Source: Dielma sp000508965
GTDB taxonomy: Bacteria > Bacillota_I > Bacilli_A > Erysipelotrichales > Erysipelotrichaceae
Length of the DNA stretch: 64,000 bases
NCBI GenBank assembly: GCA_000508965.1
Contig: BAHV02000010.1
Span: 620,001 to 684,000 of the forward strand
Direction: 5' to 3'
The notes under the pieces were generated by a model. It did no database searches. It was not told where the DNA came from and saw only the letters and a list, made by a program, of their open reading frames with translations. Below, in pieces: positions 1 to 7,896 of the stretch. Numbering within the stretch: the stretch's first letter is position 1; every line of letters begins with the position of its first letter. A program made the position numbers and the translations under genes.

Positions 1-1
1 A

Positions 2-589
2 AGATTTGGGACTCAATATATTGTCAAAGAACTACGAGGAGGAAACAATATTGCAGATATAGTTTATACAACAGATATAAATAGAAGCACTATTGTATTT
101 GATGAGTATTTTAATGCATATTACTATTTTAACGGAATTTATAATCACAAAAAAATAAGTCTGAATGAAATGAAAATTACAGATGAAAGGGTGAACAGGA
201 AATTTCATCATTTTCTTCGTGAGTTAGAAAATCTTGGCTATATTAAAATTAGTGGAAATTATATTACTTCTGTAAAAAAAATTGATGCTGTTACTAAGAA
301 TTTTATTGCTGTAGAAGCGAAAATTTCTGACTGGAAAGCCGGATTAGAGCAAGCCATTAGATATAAACAATATGCAAATGAAGTATATGTTGCATTAAGC
401 TCTGAATATGTGCAGAAAGTAGATAGGCAACAATTTAGAGAGTTAAATATAGGTTTGATGAGTGTGTCTGCTGGAAAACTTAAAATATCTATTAGAGCTA
501 GAAAACAGCCAGTAGAAAAATTAGATATCCAATATTATATTGCTGATAGATTTTTAAAACAATTAAAATTATCAGAAATGTTAGAATAG
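2..589 (+). CDS. 5'-truncated hypothetical protein with possible PD-(D/E)XK nuclease-like motif
   Basis: The reading frame is open from the window edge, so the true start lies upstream; the first internal ATG is at 170. The visible part has about 195 residues. A central VEAKISDW segment followed by a conserved-looking QAIRYKQYANEVYVAL stretch resembles the E-x-K half of restriction-endonuclease-like folds, where a strand with ExK is followed by a helix and a hydrophobic strand. An upstream NIADIV could supply an acidic residue, but it is far away, so nuclease activity is only a suggestion. Base composition is much more AT-rich than the rest of the window. The product is otherwise unrecognised, with no obvious operon partner downstream. 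Confidence 0.6.
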   Translation, partial: RFGTQYIVKELRGGNNIADIVYTTDINRSTIVFDEYFNAYYYFNGIYNHKKISLNEMKITDERVNRKFHHFLRELENLGYIKISGNYITSVKKIDAVTKNFIAVEAKISDWKAGLEQAIRYKQYANEVYVALSSEYVQKVDRQQFRELNIGLMSVSAGKLKISIRARKQPVEKLDIQYYIADRFLKQLKLSEMLE

Positions 590-894
590 TAGAGAAAAAA
601 TGATACAGAGCAATTGTGCATTAGAAATTGGTAAGTCAGAAGAAGATATTGATGATATGAACGAAGATTAAATTGTGAATCAGAGTGATGTAGATTTTAT
701 ATTAGCTATGTATTTGTGGGAAAAGGGTTGCACGAACAGTATTCGTACTGCAGAAATATTTTTGTGATTTTGTGGGGATATGTTCTCATTTGATATGCAC
801 GTCGAGACTGTTGTGTTGCTTTCCAAGGGATAAATCAAACCCAAGAAGGTTCGTGTGGAGTTTTCGCTGATGTAAGGCATATTTGAATGAGGAG
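590..894. other. non-coding or decayed stretch
   Basis: No convincing gene lies here. A 23-codon ORF at 600-671 and a second open run from about 675 to 765 (containing DFILAMYLWEKGC in translation) could be scraps of a lost gene. Neither has a clear ribosome-binding site or a recognisable family. Longer reverse-strand frames have no initiation signals and odd composition, so I do not call them. Confidence 0.4.
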
Positions 895-928
895 CCGCTA
901 TGTGGATATCGTCTGCATAGCGGTTTTT
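895..928 (+). terminator. intrinsic terminator-like hairpin
   Basis: CCGCTATG (895-902) pairs perfectly with CATAGCGG (916-923), followed by five T. It insulates the downstream MarR promoter from upstream transcription. No intact gene lies immediately upstream, so it may be the relic end of a lost transcription unit. Confidence 0.65.
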
Positions 929-960
929 GTTCCCAGTTTGTAACTTTTCGAAGAACAGAC

Positions 961-1004
961 TTGACAACGATGCAGTTGTTTGTTATTATGTGTAGCATGC
1001 TACA
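961..1004 (+). promoter_or_regulatory. promoter and MarR operator O1
   Basis: TTGACA (961-966) and TATTAT (984-989) are separated by 17 bp. Directly after the -10 lies a perfect 14-bp palindrome TGTAGCATGCTACA (991-1004), covering the expected transcription start. The same motif recurs at 1479-1492 before the ABC genes, which points to autorepression by the adjacent MarR protein. Confidence 0.85.
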
Positions 1005-1024
1005 TTAATAGGAGGACATTGCTT

Positions 1025-1441
1025 ATGATGAAAAATGATGTTGGCTATTTGATTAAGAGCATCAATGACAAGATGACGGTCAAAGTCGACGCAGAATTGA
1101 AGCAGTACAATTTAACAATGTCTCAATGCAGGGTCTTTACCTATCTGGGCAGCCGTGGCGGACAGGCAACACAAAAGGAAATTGAGGTCTTTTTAGATGT
1201 TGCTCATCCTACTGTTGTGGGCATTGTTTCTCGCATGAAACAAAACGGCTATGTGACTTGCTGGACAAGCGAGGACAAGCGAAACAAAAACGTGAAACTC
1301 ACACCCCGAGCGGAAGCGATCGACAGCGAAATGCAGAAGAAAGTACAAGCCAGTGAAGAAATGCTTTTAGCACCGCTTTCGCCGGAAAACCGTGAGCATC
1401 TACGGGTATTGTTGTCGATAGTTGCAGACCATTTAGCGTAA
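1025..1441 (+). CDS. MarR family transcriptional regulator
   Basis: A 138-residue winged-helix regulator. The segment TQKEIEVFLDVAHPTVVGIVSRMKQNGYV is a typical MarR recognition helix and is followed by the wing sequence WTSEDKRNKNVKLT, matching the D-x-R wing signature. Start chosen at 1025 because AGGAGG (1010-1015) sits 9 nt upstream; an ATG at 1028 is also possible, and an upstream in-frame start at 980 would lie inside the promoter. It presumably represses itself and the two ABC exporter genes downstream through two near-identical palindromes, and is relieved by a toxic ligand. GC content is higher than the surrounding chromosome, as for the two exporter genes. Confidence 0.92.
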   Translation: MMKNDVGYLIKSINDKMTVKVDAELKQYNLTMSQCRVFTYLGSRGGQATQKEIEVFLDVAHPTVVGIVSRMKQNGYVTCWTSEDKRNKNVKLTPRAEAIDSEMQKKVQASEEMLLAPLSPENREHLRVLLSIVADHLA

Positions 1442-1478
1442 AAGTCGATTGATGATCGGCTTTTATATAACCTTTATA

Positions 1479-1492
1479 TGTAGCGTGCTACA
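1479..1492 (+). promoter_or_regulatory. MarR operator O2
   Basis: TGTAGCGTGCTACA differs by one central base from the perfect palindrome at 991-1004. It lies between the marR stop and the first ABC gene, 22 bp before its ATG. A weak hairpin (1440-1462) ends marR just upstream. Confidence 0.8.
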
Positions 1493-1514
1493 CGAAAGCA
1501 AATAGGAGGACACT

Positions 1515-3266
1515 ATGATAAAAACCTTGCTGGGGAGCCTGCGGGAATATAAAAAGGGCTCCATTCTCACAATTTTGCTGTCCGTTCTGGAGGCAGCCTT
1601 TGAAATACTGATACCGCTTCGTATGGCGGATCTAATCGATCAGGGAATTAATCAGGGAAATATGGCGGTCGTCTGGAAGTTTGGTATCGCAATTTTGATT
1701 TTTGCGGTGCTGCAATTGCTGACCGGTGTTCTTTCAGCGCACGTTGCCGCAAAAGCTGCAGTAGGCTTTTCGGCGAATCTAAGGCAGGATATGTATGACA
1801 ATGTACAGACATTTTCCTTTTCCAACATTGATAAATTTTCCACTGCATCCATCGTTACCCGTCTGACTACTGATGTGACCAATATTCAGAATGCCTATCA
1901 AATGCTCATTCGCATGGCAATCCGCGGGCCGGTCATGCTGGTGTTTTCCATGATCGTGTCCTTCCGCATCAATACGACTCTTGCCCTTATCTTCCTTGCG
2001 GTCATTCCGATTATGGCATTGCTGCTGCTTTTGATTATTCGTAAAGTCGTGCCGCTTTTTAATCGTGTGTTCCGCACCTATGACACACTGAACAATGTCG
2101 TGCAGGAAAATGTACGGGGTATTCGCGTGGTCAAATCGTTCAATCAAGAGGATAACGAGATCAGAAAGTTCAAAGACATTTCTAAAAGCATCTATAAGGA
2201 CTATGTTGCCGGTGAGCGGCTGATGGCGTTCAACTCGCCCATCATGCAATTCTTTATGTATGCCTGCATGATCTTGATCTCATGGATCGGTGCAAAAGCC
2301 ATAGTTGCAAGCGGAAACAATGCGGTATTGGGGATGACCACCGGTGATTTAACAGCGCTTTTTTCATACGCTACACAGATTTTGATGTCGCTGATGATGC
2401 TGTCCATGGTCTTTGCAATGATTACCATTTCTCTTGCATCTGCCCGACGCATTGCGGAGGTGCTGGCAGAAAAAACCGATATTGACAACCCTGCCGACCC
2501 TGAAATGACGGTCAAGGACGGTTCTATCTGCTTCGAGCATGTGGATTTTGTGTATGCGGCCAAGGCCAACAAAAAGGTGCTCAGCGATATTAACCTGTCG
2601 ATTGACTCCGGCCAGACCGTGGGCATCATCGGCAGTACAGGCTCGTCCAAATCGAGCCTTGTGCAACTCATTCCGCGGCTCTATGACGTGACTGGCGGAC
2701 GGCTGCTGCTGGGCGGTGTGGATGTCCGCAAGTACGATCTGGAATCACTGCGCAATGCTGTAGCCATGGTGCTGCAAAAGAATGAGCTGTTCTCCGGAAC
2801 TATCAAGGAAAATCTGCGTTGGGGCAACGAAAACGCTGCCGATGAGGAAATCGCGGAGGCTTGCCGTCTGGCCTGTGCGGACGAGTTTATCCAAAGTTTT
2901 CCAGATAAATATGATACTTACATTGAACAGGGCGGAACCAATGTATCCGGAGGTCAGAAGCAACGGCTTTGCATTGCGCGTGCCCTGCTGAAGAAACCAA
3001 AGGTATTGATCCTGGACGATTCCACTTCCGCTGTCGATACAAAAACGGATGCTGTCATCCAAAAATCTTTTTCGAAGTTTATCCCGGATACGACTAAGAT
3101 CATCATTGCGCAGCGTGTCAGCTCCGTACAGCACGCCGACATGATCGTTGTCATGGATGATGGCAAAATCGCGGCGTTGGGGAAACACGCAGAACTGCTG
3201 AAAACCTGCGGCATTTATCGGGAAGTATACGAATCCCAGAAGAAAGGAGGCAGCAACCATGAATAA
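1515..3266 (+). CDS. ABC exporter half-transporter, degenerate-site subunit
   Basis: A 583-residue half-transporter with an N-terminal six-helix exporter domain (about 1-320) and a C-terminal ATPase. The Walker A is GSTGSSKSS, with Ser where the usual GKS-preceding Gly is; the signature is VSGGQ. Walker B ends LILDDSTSAVD, so the catalytic Glu is Asp, and the switch His is Gln (IIIAQRVSSV). These changes are typical of the non-hydrolysing subunit in heterodimeric exporters of the BmrC/BmrD or TM287/288 type. Start ATG has GGAGG upstream. The gene overlaps the partner ABC gene by 8 bp, arguing for coupled translation. The likely role is multidrug or toxic-compound efflux at the cytoplasmic membrane, controlled by the MarR gene upstream. 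Substrate unknown. Confidence 0.93.
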   Translation: MIKTLLGSLREYKKGSILTILLSVLEAAFEILIPLRMADLIDQGINQGNMAVVWKFGIAILIFAVLQLLTGVLSAHVAAKAAVGFSANLRQDMYDNVQTFSFSNIDKFSTASIVTRLTTDVTNIQNAYQMLIRMAIRGPVMLVFSMIVSFRINTTLALIFLAVIPIMALLLLLIIRKVVPLFNRVFRTYDTLNNVVQENVRGIRVVKSFNQEDNEIRKFKDISKSIYKDYVAGERLMAFNSPIMQFFMYACMILISWIGAKAIVASGNNAVLGMTTGDLTALFSYATQILMSLMMLSMVFAMITISLASARRIAEVLAEKTDIDNPADPEMTVKDGSICFEHVDFVYAAKANKKVLSDINLSIDSGQTVGIIGSTGSSKSSLVQLIPRLYDVTGGRLLLGGVDVRKYDLESLRNAVAMVLQKNELFSGTIKENLRWGNENAADEEIAEACRLACADEFIQSFPDKYDTYIEQGGTNVSGGQKQRLCIARALLKKPKVLILDDSTSAVDTKTDAVIQKSFSKFIPDTTKIIIAQRVSSVQHADMIVVMDDGKIAALGKHAELLKTCGIYREVYESQKKGGSNHE

Positions 3267-5181
3267 GAAAAAAGGATTGGCTTCGGAGGATATGATTCAA
3301 AAGCAGCAATTTGATGCAAATACATTACGGCGGCTGCTTTCTTATATGAAGGATTACAAGGGACAGCTCATTTTCGTAGTGATCTGCATTTTACTCAGCG
3401 CCATTGCGTCAGCCGTTTCGGCACTGTTCCTGCAAACGCTGATCGACGATTATATTTCTCCTTTGCTGACAAGTTCTGCTCCGGTATTCACGCAGCTTTT
3501 GAAGATGCTGGTAATGATTGGGGCGGTGTATCTGATTGGCGTACTTGCTACCCTCTTTTATAATCGGGTCATGGTAACGATCGCACAGGGAACGCTGAAA
3601 AAAATCCGGGACGAGATGTTTGAAAAAATGCAGCGGCTTCCTATCCGCACCTTTGATACCCGTACGCACGGCGATATTATGAGCCTTTACACCAATGACA
3701 CAGACACCCTTCGCCAGATGATTGCGCAGTCCATGGCACAACTCATTTCGTCGGTCTTTACCATCGTGGCGGTGTTTATGTGTATGCTCTATGTCAGCTT
3801 CACTCTGACGCTGGTAGCCGTGTTGGTCATGCTCCTGATTTTGCAGATTGTTAAGATGATTACAGGAAAAATCGGTGTTTTCTTTATAATGCAGCAAAAA
3901 ACGCTTGCCGATGTCAACGGCTACGTGGAAGAAATGGTGAACGGGCAGAAAGTCATTAAGGTATTCTGCCATGAGGAAACAGCCAAAAAGGAGCTCGCCG
4001 ATAAGAACAGAGCTTGGGCGGCTGCCGCTGCCAGTGCCAATGGATATGCTAACTCCATGATGCCCATGCTGAATGCCCTGGGCTATGTGCAGTATGTCAT
4101 CATTGCAATATTAGGCGGATATATGGCGATTTCTGGCTTTACTAATATTGGCTTACAAGGAACCGGCATGTTGACTCTCGGCGCGCTTGCTTCTTTTCTG
4201 ACGCTTTCCCGTAGTTTTAATAACCCTGTTTCTCAGATTTCCAACCAGTTCAATTCCATTGTCACTGCGCTGGCAGGCGCTTCCCGCATTTTTGCATTCA
4301 TGGACGAGCAGCCGGAAACGGACGAAGGTTATATAACACTGGTGAACGCAGCGGAGGTAAACGGCGAGCTGCAGGAAACCCAAAAACGTACCGGTATGTG
4401 GGCATGGAAGCATCTGCATCACGATGGTACGCTGACCTATACCAAGCTGGAAGGACGTGTGGTATTCGATCATGTGGACTTCGGTTACACAGCAGAAAAG
4501 ACGGTTTTACACGATATTTCCCTTTATGCGGAACCGGGACAGAAAATTGCTTTTGTTGGCGCAACAGGTGCAGGCAAGACGACCATTACCAATCTGATCA
4601 ACCGCTTCTATGACATTGACGATGGAAAGATACGCTATGACGGTATCAACATCAATAAAATCAAAAAGACCGACCTGCGTCGCAGCTTGGGCATTGTCTT
4701 ACAGGATGTGAATCTATTTACTGGGACGGTCATGGAAAATCTGCACTATGGAAATCCGGGCGCGACTGACGAGGAATGCATTGCGGCCGCAAAGCTGGCA
4801 AATGCAGACGGCTTTATTCGGATGCTGCCGCAGGGCTACGATACAGTGCTGAAAGGTGACGGCAGTGGCCTATCACAAGGACAGCGCCAGCTTATCTCCA
4901 TTGCCCGTGCCGCTGTGTCTGATCCTCCGGTGATGATTTTGGACGAGGCAACTTCCTCCATCGATACCCGTACCGAAGCGTTGGTACAGGACGGCATGGA
5001 TAAGCTGATGAGGGGGCGGACGGTATTTGTGATCGCCCACCGCCTGTCTACCGTGCAGAACTCGGATGTCATCATGGTGCTCGAACACGGCCATATCATC
5101 GAGAGGGGCAACCACGAAAAACTGATTGCCGAAAGGGGTACCTATTATCAGCTATATACAGGGGCGTTTGCATTAGAATAA
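3259..5181 (+). CDS. ABC exporter half-transporter, catalytic subunit
   Basis: A 640-residue partner of the preceding gene. It has an exporter transmembrane domain (about 35-340), a linker insertion of some 40 residues, and a canonical ATPase: Walker A GATGAGKTT, signature LSQGQ, Walker B MILDEATSSID with the catalytic Glu, and switch His in VIAHRLSTV. Together with the degenerate sister subunit this gives one canonical and one degenerate ATP site, as in known heterodimeric multidrug exporters. The 8-bp overlap and shared high GC support one transcript. A strong terminator follows at 5189. What it exports cannot be read from sequence. Confidence 0.93.
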   Translation: MNKKKGLASEDMIQKQQFDANTLRRLLSYMKDYKGQLIFVVICILLSAIASAVSALFLQTLIDDYISPLLTSSAPVFTQLLKMLVMIGAVYLIGVLATLFYNRVMVTIAQGTLKKIRDEMFEKMQRLPIRTFDTRTHGDIMSLYTNDTDTLRQMIAQSMAQLISSVFTIVAVFMCMLYVSFTLTLVAVLVMLLILQIVKMITGKIGVFFIMQQKTLADVNGYVEEMVNGQKVIKVFCHEETAKKELADKNRAWAAAAASANGYANSMMPMLNALGYVQYVIIAILGGYMAISGFTNIGLQGTGMLTLGALASFLTLSRSFNNPVSQISNQFNSIVTALAGASRIFAFMDEQPETDEGYITLVNAAEVNGELQETQKRTGMWAWKHLHHDGTLTYTKLEGRVVFDHVDFGYTAEKTVLHDISLYAEPGQKIAFVGATGAGKTTITNLINRFYDIDDGKIRYDGININKIKKTDLRRSLGIVLQDVNLFTGTVMENLHYGNPGATDEECIAAAKLANADGFIRMLPQGYDTVLKGDGSGLSQGQRQLISIARAAVSDPPVMILDEATSSIDTRTEALVQDGMDKLMRGRTVFVIAHRLSTVQNSDVIMVLEHGHIIERGNHEKLIAERGTYYQLYTGAFALE

Positions 5182-5188
5182 GAAAGAA

Positions 5189-5238
5189 ATCCGCTGCAAT
5201 TATCGTTCCATTACAGGATGAAAGCTGCAGCGGATTTT
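5189..5238 (+). terminator. intrinsic terminator of the marR-ABC operon
   Basis: ATCCGCTGCA (5189-5198) pairs perfectly with TGCAGCGGAT (5226-5235), followed by TTTT. The loop is long (27 nt) but the 10-bp stem is strong. Confidence 0.8.
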
Positions 5239-5863
5239 GATTTTTATGAGATATGGTATCAAACTGCATTTATAAAGCTTGGATACTCACAGCGAGAAAA
5301 ATATGGGTGTCCTGAGGGGTGTAATCCCCTTTGACGCTGGATATCCAATAGGGCGCGAGCATCCTGTTGGCACATGATTTTGCCTGCAAAGGCTCGTGTT
5401 TTATACCTTTGCTTCTGGCAGACATTTTTCAGCGGCAGGCGGATTTTATACGGCCATGAACGAAAGCAGGATTTGCGCAGAGAACAAAATTCACCTGACC
5501 GGAGAAGGAAGCAGCGGTATAAATAAGCCTCCGTTCTTCGTGGGGAACAGACTCATCCAGCCGGATTTTCTGAAAGGCAAAGCCGTCTTTGATGCCGGTC
5601 ATCCGCTGTTCATATCAGGCAAAAGCGTTTCGTATCAGATCGGTCATGACATTTCGGATGGACGGTTCGGCAGCGTTTATGCTTACAGCTCCGTTAACAA
5701 AATTCGCCAAACTTGTTGCTATGAAAATTATCTTAGACACTGATATTTTATATACCATTTGTTATTTGCGATTCTCTATGCTTTACTGATTGGCATGACT
5801 GTCAATATGATCATTTTATGGAATAGATTCAAAGACTAAATATATCAATTTCATAAAAAAGAC
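5239..5863. other. decayed, gene-poor stretch
   Basis: About 600 bp without a supportable gene. A forward ORF at 5396-5743 and a reverse reading with three stops (roughly 5260-5740) both give protein-like but unrecognised translations. The GC content resembles the upstream exporter cassette rather than the following genes. I read it as the eroded tail of the same acquired segment, with a transition to native sequence near 5750. Confidence 0.4.
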
Positions 5864-5894
5864 TTGCGCTGGAGTTAACTCCAAGGTGTATAAC
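5864..5894 (+). promoter_or_regulatory. MerR-type promoter with 19-bp spacer
   Basis: TTGCGC (5864-5869) and TATAAC (5889-5894) are 19 bp apart, the over-long spacing that MerR-family activators correct by DNA distortion. The spacer carries the palindrome TGGAGTTAACTCCA (5870-5883), centred as expected for a MerR dimer. It lies about 95 bp before the DUF362 gene. No MerR gene is adjacent; the MerR at 38022 appears to use a different palindrome. Confidence 0.8.
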
Positions 5895-5989
5895 TAAAAT
5901 GAAGGAGAATCTTTTTATCAGTTTCAATATTTAAAATCGTATTGTTATTACAAAAGTTTAATTTAAGTAAAATTGAAAGGAGATACGTT

Positions 5990-6868
5990 ATGAAAGCAAA
6001 AGTTTATTTTACACCAGAAATCACAGCAGACAGTTTAATTAGAATCTATGAAGCATTGGGCAGAAAGCTTAATGGTAAAGTGGCCGTAAAAATTTCAACC
6101 GGTGAACCAGGCGGCCATCATTTTCTGAAGCCACTATTGATTAAGGATTTGGTAAAGCAGCTTGATGGTACAATCGTTGAATGTTGTACGGCTTACGAGG
6201 GAAAACGAATGAATCCAAAGGATCACTGGGAAGCTATAAAGCAGCATGGATTCAGTGAAATTGCGCCTTGTGATATTATGGATGAAATGGGTGAGATGGA
6301 AATACCGGTTGACGGCGGTTTCCATTTGACTAAAAATATTGTCGGTGAACATTTTAAGGACTATGATTCATGGCTGATTCTTTCGCACTTTAAAGGTCAT
6401 GCCATGGGCGGCTTTGGCGGCGCACTTAAAAATATGAGTATAGGTATCGCATCTACCGATGGGAAGACAAATATCCATACGGCTGGTAAAACATCAGATC
6501 ATAAAAAGTTATGGGAGAATCTGCCTGAACAGGATGTCTTCTTAGAATCGATGGCCGATGCTTGCAAAGGGGTAATTGATGCTGTCGGTGAAGAAAATAT
6601 TGTCTATATTAGTGTGGCTAATAATCTGTCCGTGGATTGTGATTGTGATGCTCATCCACATGCCCCTGAAATGGCGGATCTTGGTATTTATGCTTCGTTA
6701 GATCCAGTCGCCTTGGATCAGGCTTGTTATGATGCGGTCATCAATTCGCCGGATTCAGGCAAGGCTGCGTTAATTGAACGGATGAACAGCCGTCATGGGA
6801 TTCATACTGTCGAAGCTGCCGCCGATTTAAAACTAGGCTGCCGTGAATATGAAATTATCAATTTATAA
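5990..6868 (+). CDS. DUF362 domain protein
   Basis: A 292-residue protein of the DUF362 family, recognised from the segments VKISTGEPGGHHFLKP, DSWLILSHFKGHAMGGFGGALKNMSIG and the C-terminal DLGIYASLDPVALDQACYDAV. The family is often found as, or fused to, iron-sulfur proteins, but no ferredoxin domain is present here and the exact activity is unknown. Start chosen at 5990 because AAAGGAG lies 8 nt upstream; the longer frame from 5942 lacks this signal. It sits behind a MerR-type promoter and directly before an aldo/keto reductase relic, a combination that suggests an electrophile or redox stress response (inference). Confidence 0.85.
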   Translation: MKAKVYFTPEITADSLIRIYEALGRKLNGKVAVKISTGEPGGHHFLKPLLIKDLVKQLDGTIVECCTAYEGKRMNPKDHWEAIKQHGFSEIAPCDIMDEMGEMEIPVDGGFHLTKNIVGEHFKDYDSWLILSHFKGHAMGGFGGALKNMSIGIASTDGKTNIHTAGKTSDHKKLWENLPEQDVFLESMADACKGVIDAVGEENIVYISVANNLSVDCDCDAHPHAPEMADLGIYASLDPVALDQACYDAVINSPDSGKAALIERMNSRHGIHTVEAAADLKLGCREYEIINL

Positions 6869-6887
6869 ATAGGATAAGGCGAGAAAC

Positions 6888-7297
6888 ATGGAATATCGAA
6901 GGCTTCCCCACGGTAATGGAAAATCAGTGTTATAGTGTTGTAAGAATGGTGATGGGAGTGTGTGATTTGCGGAATCTGGCAGGCATTTTAAGCTGTCTCT
7001 ATGCTTCTGCTGAAGCGTGTGGTTATTCTGTGCCAGGCTCATTTGAAGCTATCAAGCCGCAAGGCAAATGTGCCTATTGCAAGCATTGCCAGCCTTGTCC
7101 TGCCGGTCTTGATTTTGCGTAAATTAATAAGTGTTATGACTTAGCTTTGCTGGATTATGAAGTGGCTAAGGATCATTATCATCATCTGGAGAAAAGCCGG
7201 CGATTGTATACAGCGCGTTCATTGTGTTAACCGCTGTCCGTTTAAGGTGAATCAGATGGACAGGGTGAAAGAAATAATATCTTATTTTGGTGAGTAA
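6888..7297 (+). pseudogene. aldo/keto reductase with 4Fe-4S C-terminus, internally deleted
   Basis: The N-terminus MEYRRLPHGNGKSVL (6888-6932) matches the start of ferredoxin-containing aldo/keto reductases, which continue ISVLGLG. It stops at once and the sequence jumps to the family C-terminus: ACGYSVPGSFEAIKP, then KCAYCKHCQPCPAGLDFA, a C-x2-C-x2-C-x2-C-P cluster motif. A stop at 7120 is followed by INKCYDLALLDYEVAKDHYHHLEKS, then a frameshift into GDCIQRVHCVNRCPFKVNQ with one cluster Cys missing, ending at 7297. About 410 bp remain of an expected 1.1 kb, so roughly 240 codons are lost. It follows the DUF362 gene by 19 bp and was probably its operon partner. Confidence 0.85.
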
Positions 7298-7313
7298 GAG
7301 AAGTTCTAATCAA

Positions 7314-7342
7314 TTGTATCTTCGATGTAAATATGATATTCT
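7314..7342 (+). promoter_or_regulatory. predicted sigma-A-type promoter
   Basis: TTGTAT (7314-7319) and TATTCT (7337-7342) with a 17-bp spacer, 24 bp before the ATG at 7367. Confidence 0.55.
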
Positions 7343-7366
7343 ACTTTTAGAAAGCGAGGTACATTT

Positions 7367-7726
7367 ATGGATAAAACAAGCTTAGATTTTGTGATTGAAA
7401 AAACGCATGAGTTAATGAAGGCACCAACCTGCTGTAATGAATTGAAAGCGGCTGCCCAGGCGTGGCTTGATGCTTTAGGCACAGATCATGAGGCAGCTGA
7501 AACAGTACGGTATTTTGATGAATTGGCAGAGGATATTGTAGCACTTGATGATTTAATCGCTTTAGCTGGATCAGACGCTGGTGTTCAGTATTTTGGCGCT
7601 GAATTAGCTCATAATATCCAGGCTCACGGTAAAGAGATTAAAGCCGAAGGGGCTGTATATTGTGACTGCCCGGCTTGTGCGGCTGCAGAATTGATTTTAG
7701 CAAAAAAGGATTGCTTGCTTAAATAA
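7367..7726 (+). CDS. small cysteine-containing protein, heat-shock-protein-like by name only
   Basis: A 119-residue soluble, acidic protein. It contains a PTCCNELKAAAQAWLDALGT segment near the N-terminus and a YCDCPACAA motif near the C-terminus; the four clustered Cys could bind a metal. I recall relatives in gut Firmicutes carrying the label molecular chaperone Hsp90, but nothing here resembles the Hsp90 ATPase, so I would not transfer that name. It has its own promoter and terminator, AGCGAGG upstream of ATG, and stands alone. Function unknown. Confidence 0.8.
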   Translation: MDKTSLDFVIEKTHELMKAPTCCNELKAAAQAWLDALGTDHEAAETVRYFDELAEDIVALDDLIALAGSDAGVQYFGAELAHNIQAHGKEIKAEGAVYCDCPACAAAELILAKKDCLLK

Positions 7727-7740
7727 TGAATGAATACGGA

Positions 7741-7769
7741 AACACTGATCGTTAAGATTGGTGTTTTTT
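7741..7769 (+). terminator. intrinsic terminator
   Basis: AACACTGAT (7741-7749) pairs with ATTGGTGTT through two G-T wobbles, followed by a T run. It ends the 7367 gene. Confidence 0.75.
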
Positions 7770-7799
7770 CTTGTATGAATGTAAATCATAGCTTGAGTG

Positions 7800-7828
7800 T
7801 TGATAACGGTTGGCTAAAATGGTAAAAT
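7800..7828 (+). promoter_or_regulatory. predicted promoter of the rRNA methyltransferase gene
   Basis: TTGATA (7800-7805) and TAAAAT (7823-7828) with a 17-bp spacer, about 70 bp before the ATG at 7897. Confidence 0.6.
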
Positions 7829-7896
7829 TTGAACACATATAAATAGTGTTGAAGTCAGAGAAATTTGATAGCGATGCAATATAGAAGGAGATTGTT

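Noticed and set aside
680..998. Two reverse-strand ORFs before marR
   Set aside because: They cross the marR promoter and operator and have no initiation signals.
1648..5115. Many reverse-strand ORFs inside the two ABC genes
   Set aside because: His- and Arg-rich shadow translations of a GC-rich coding strand, without start signals.
5396..5743. 115-codon forward ORF
   Set aside because: No ribosome-binding site and no recognisable family; its composition fits the decayed tail of the transferred block. Kept only as part of a gap note.
7367..7726. Hsp90 chaperone
   Set aside because: The 119-residue protein has no Hsp90 ATPase motif; the label seen for relatives seems to be an inherited misannotation.
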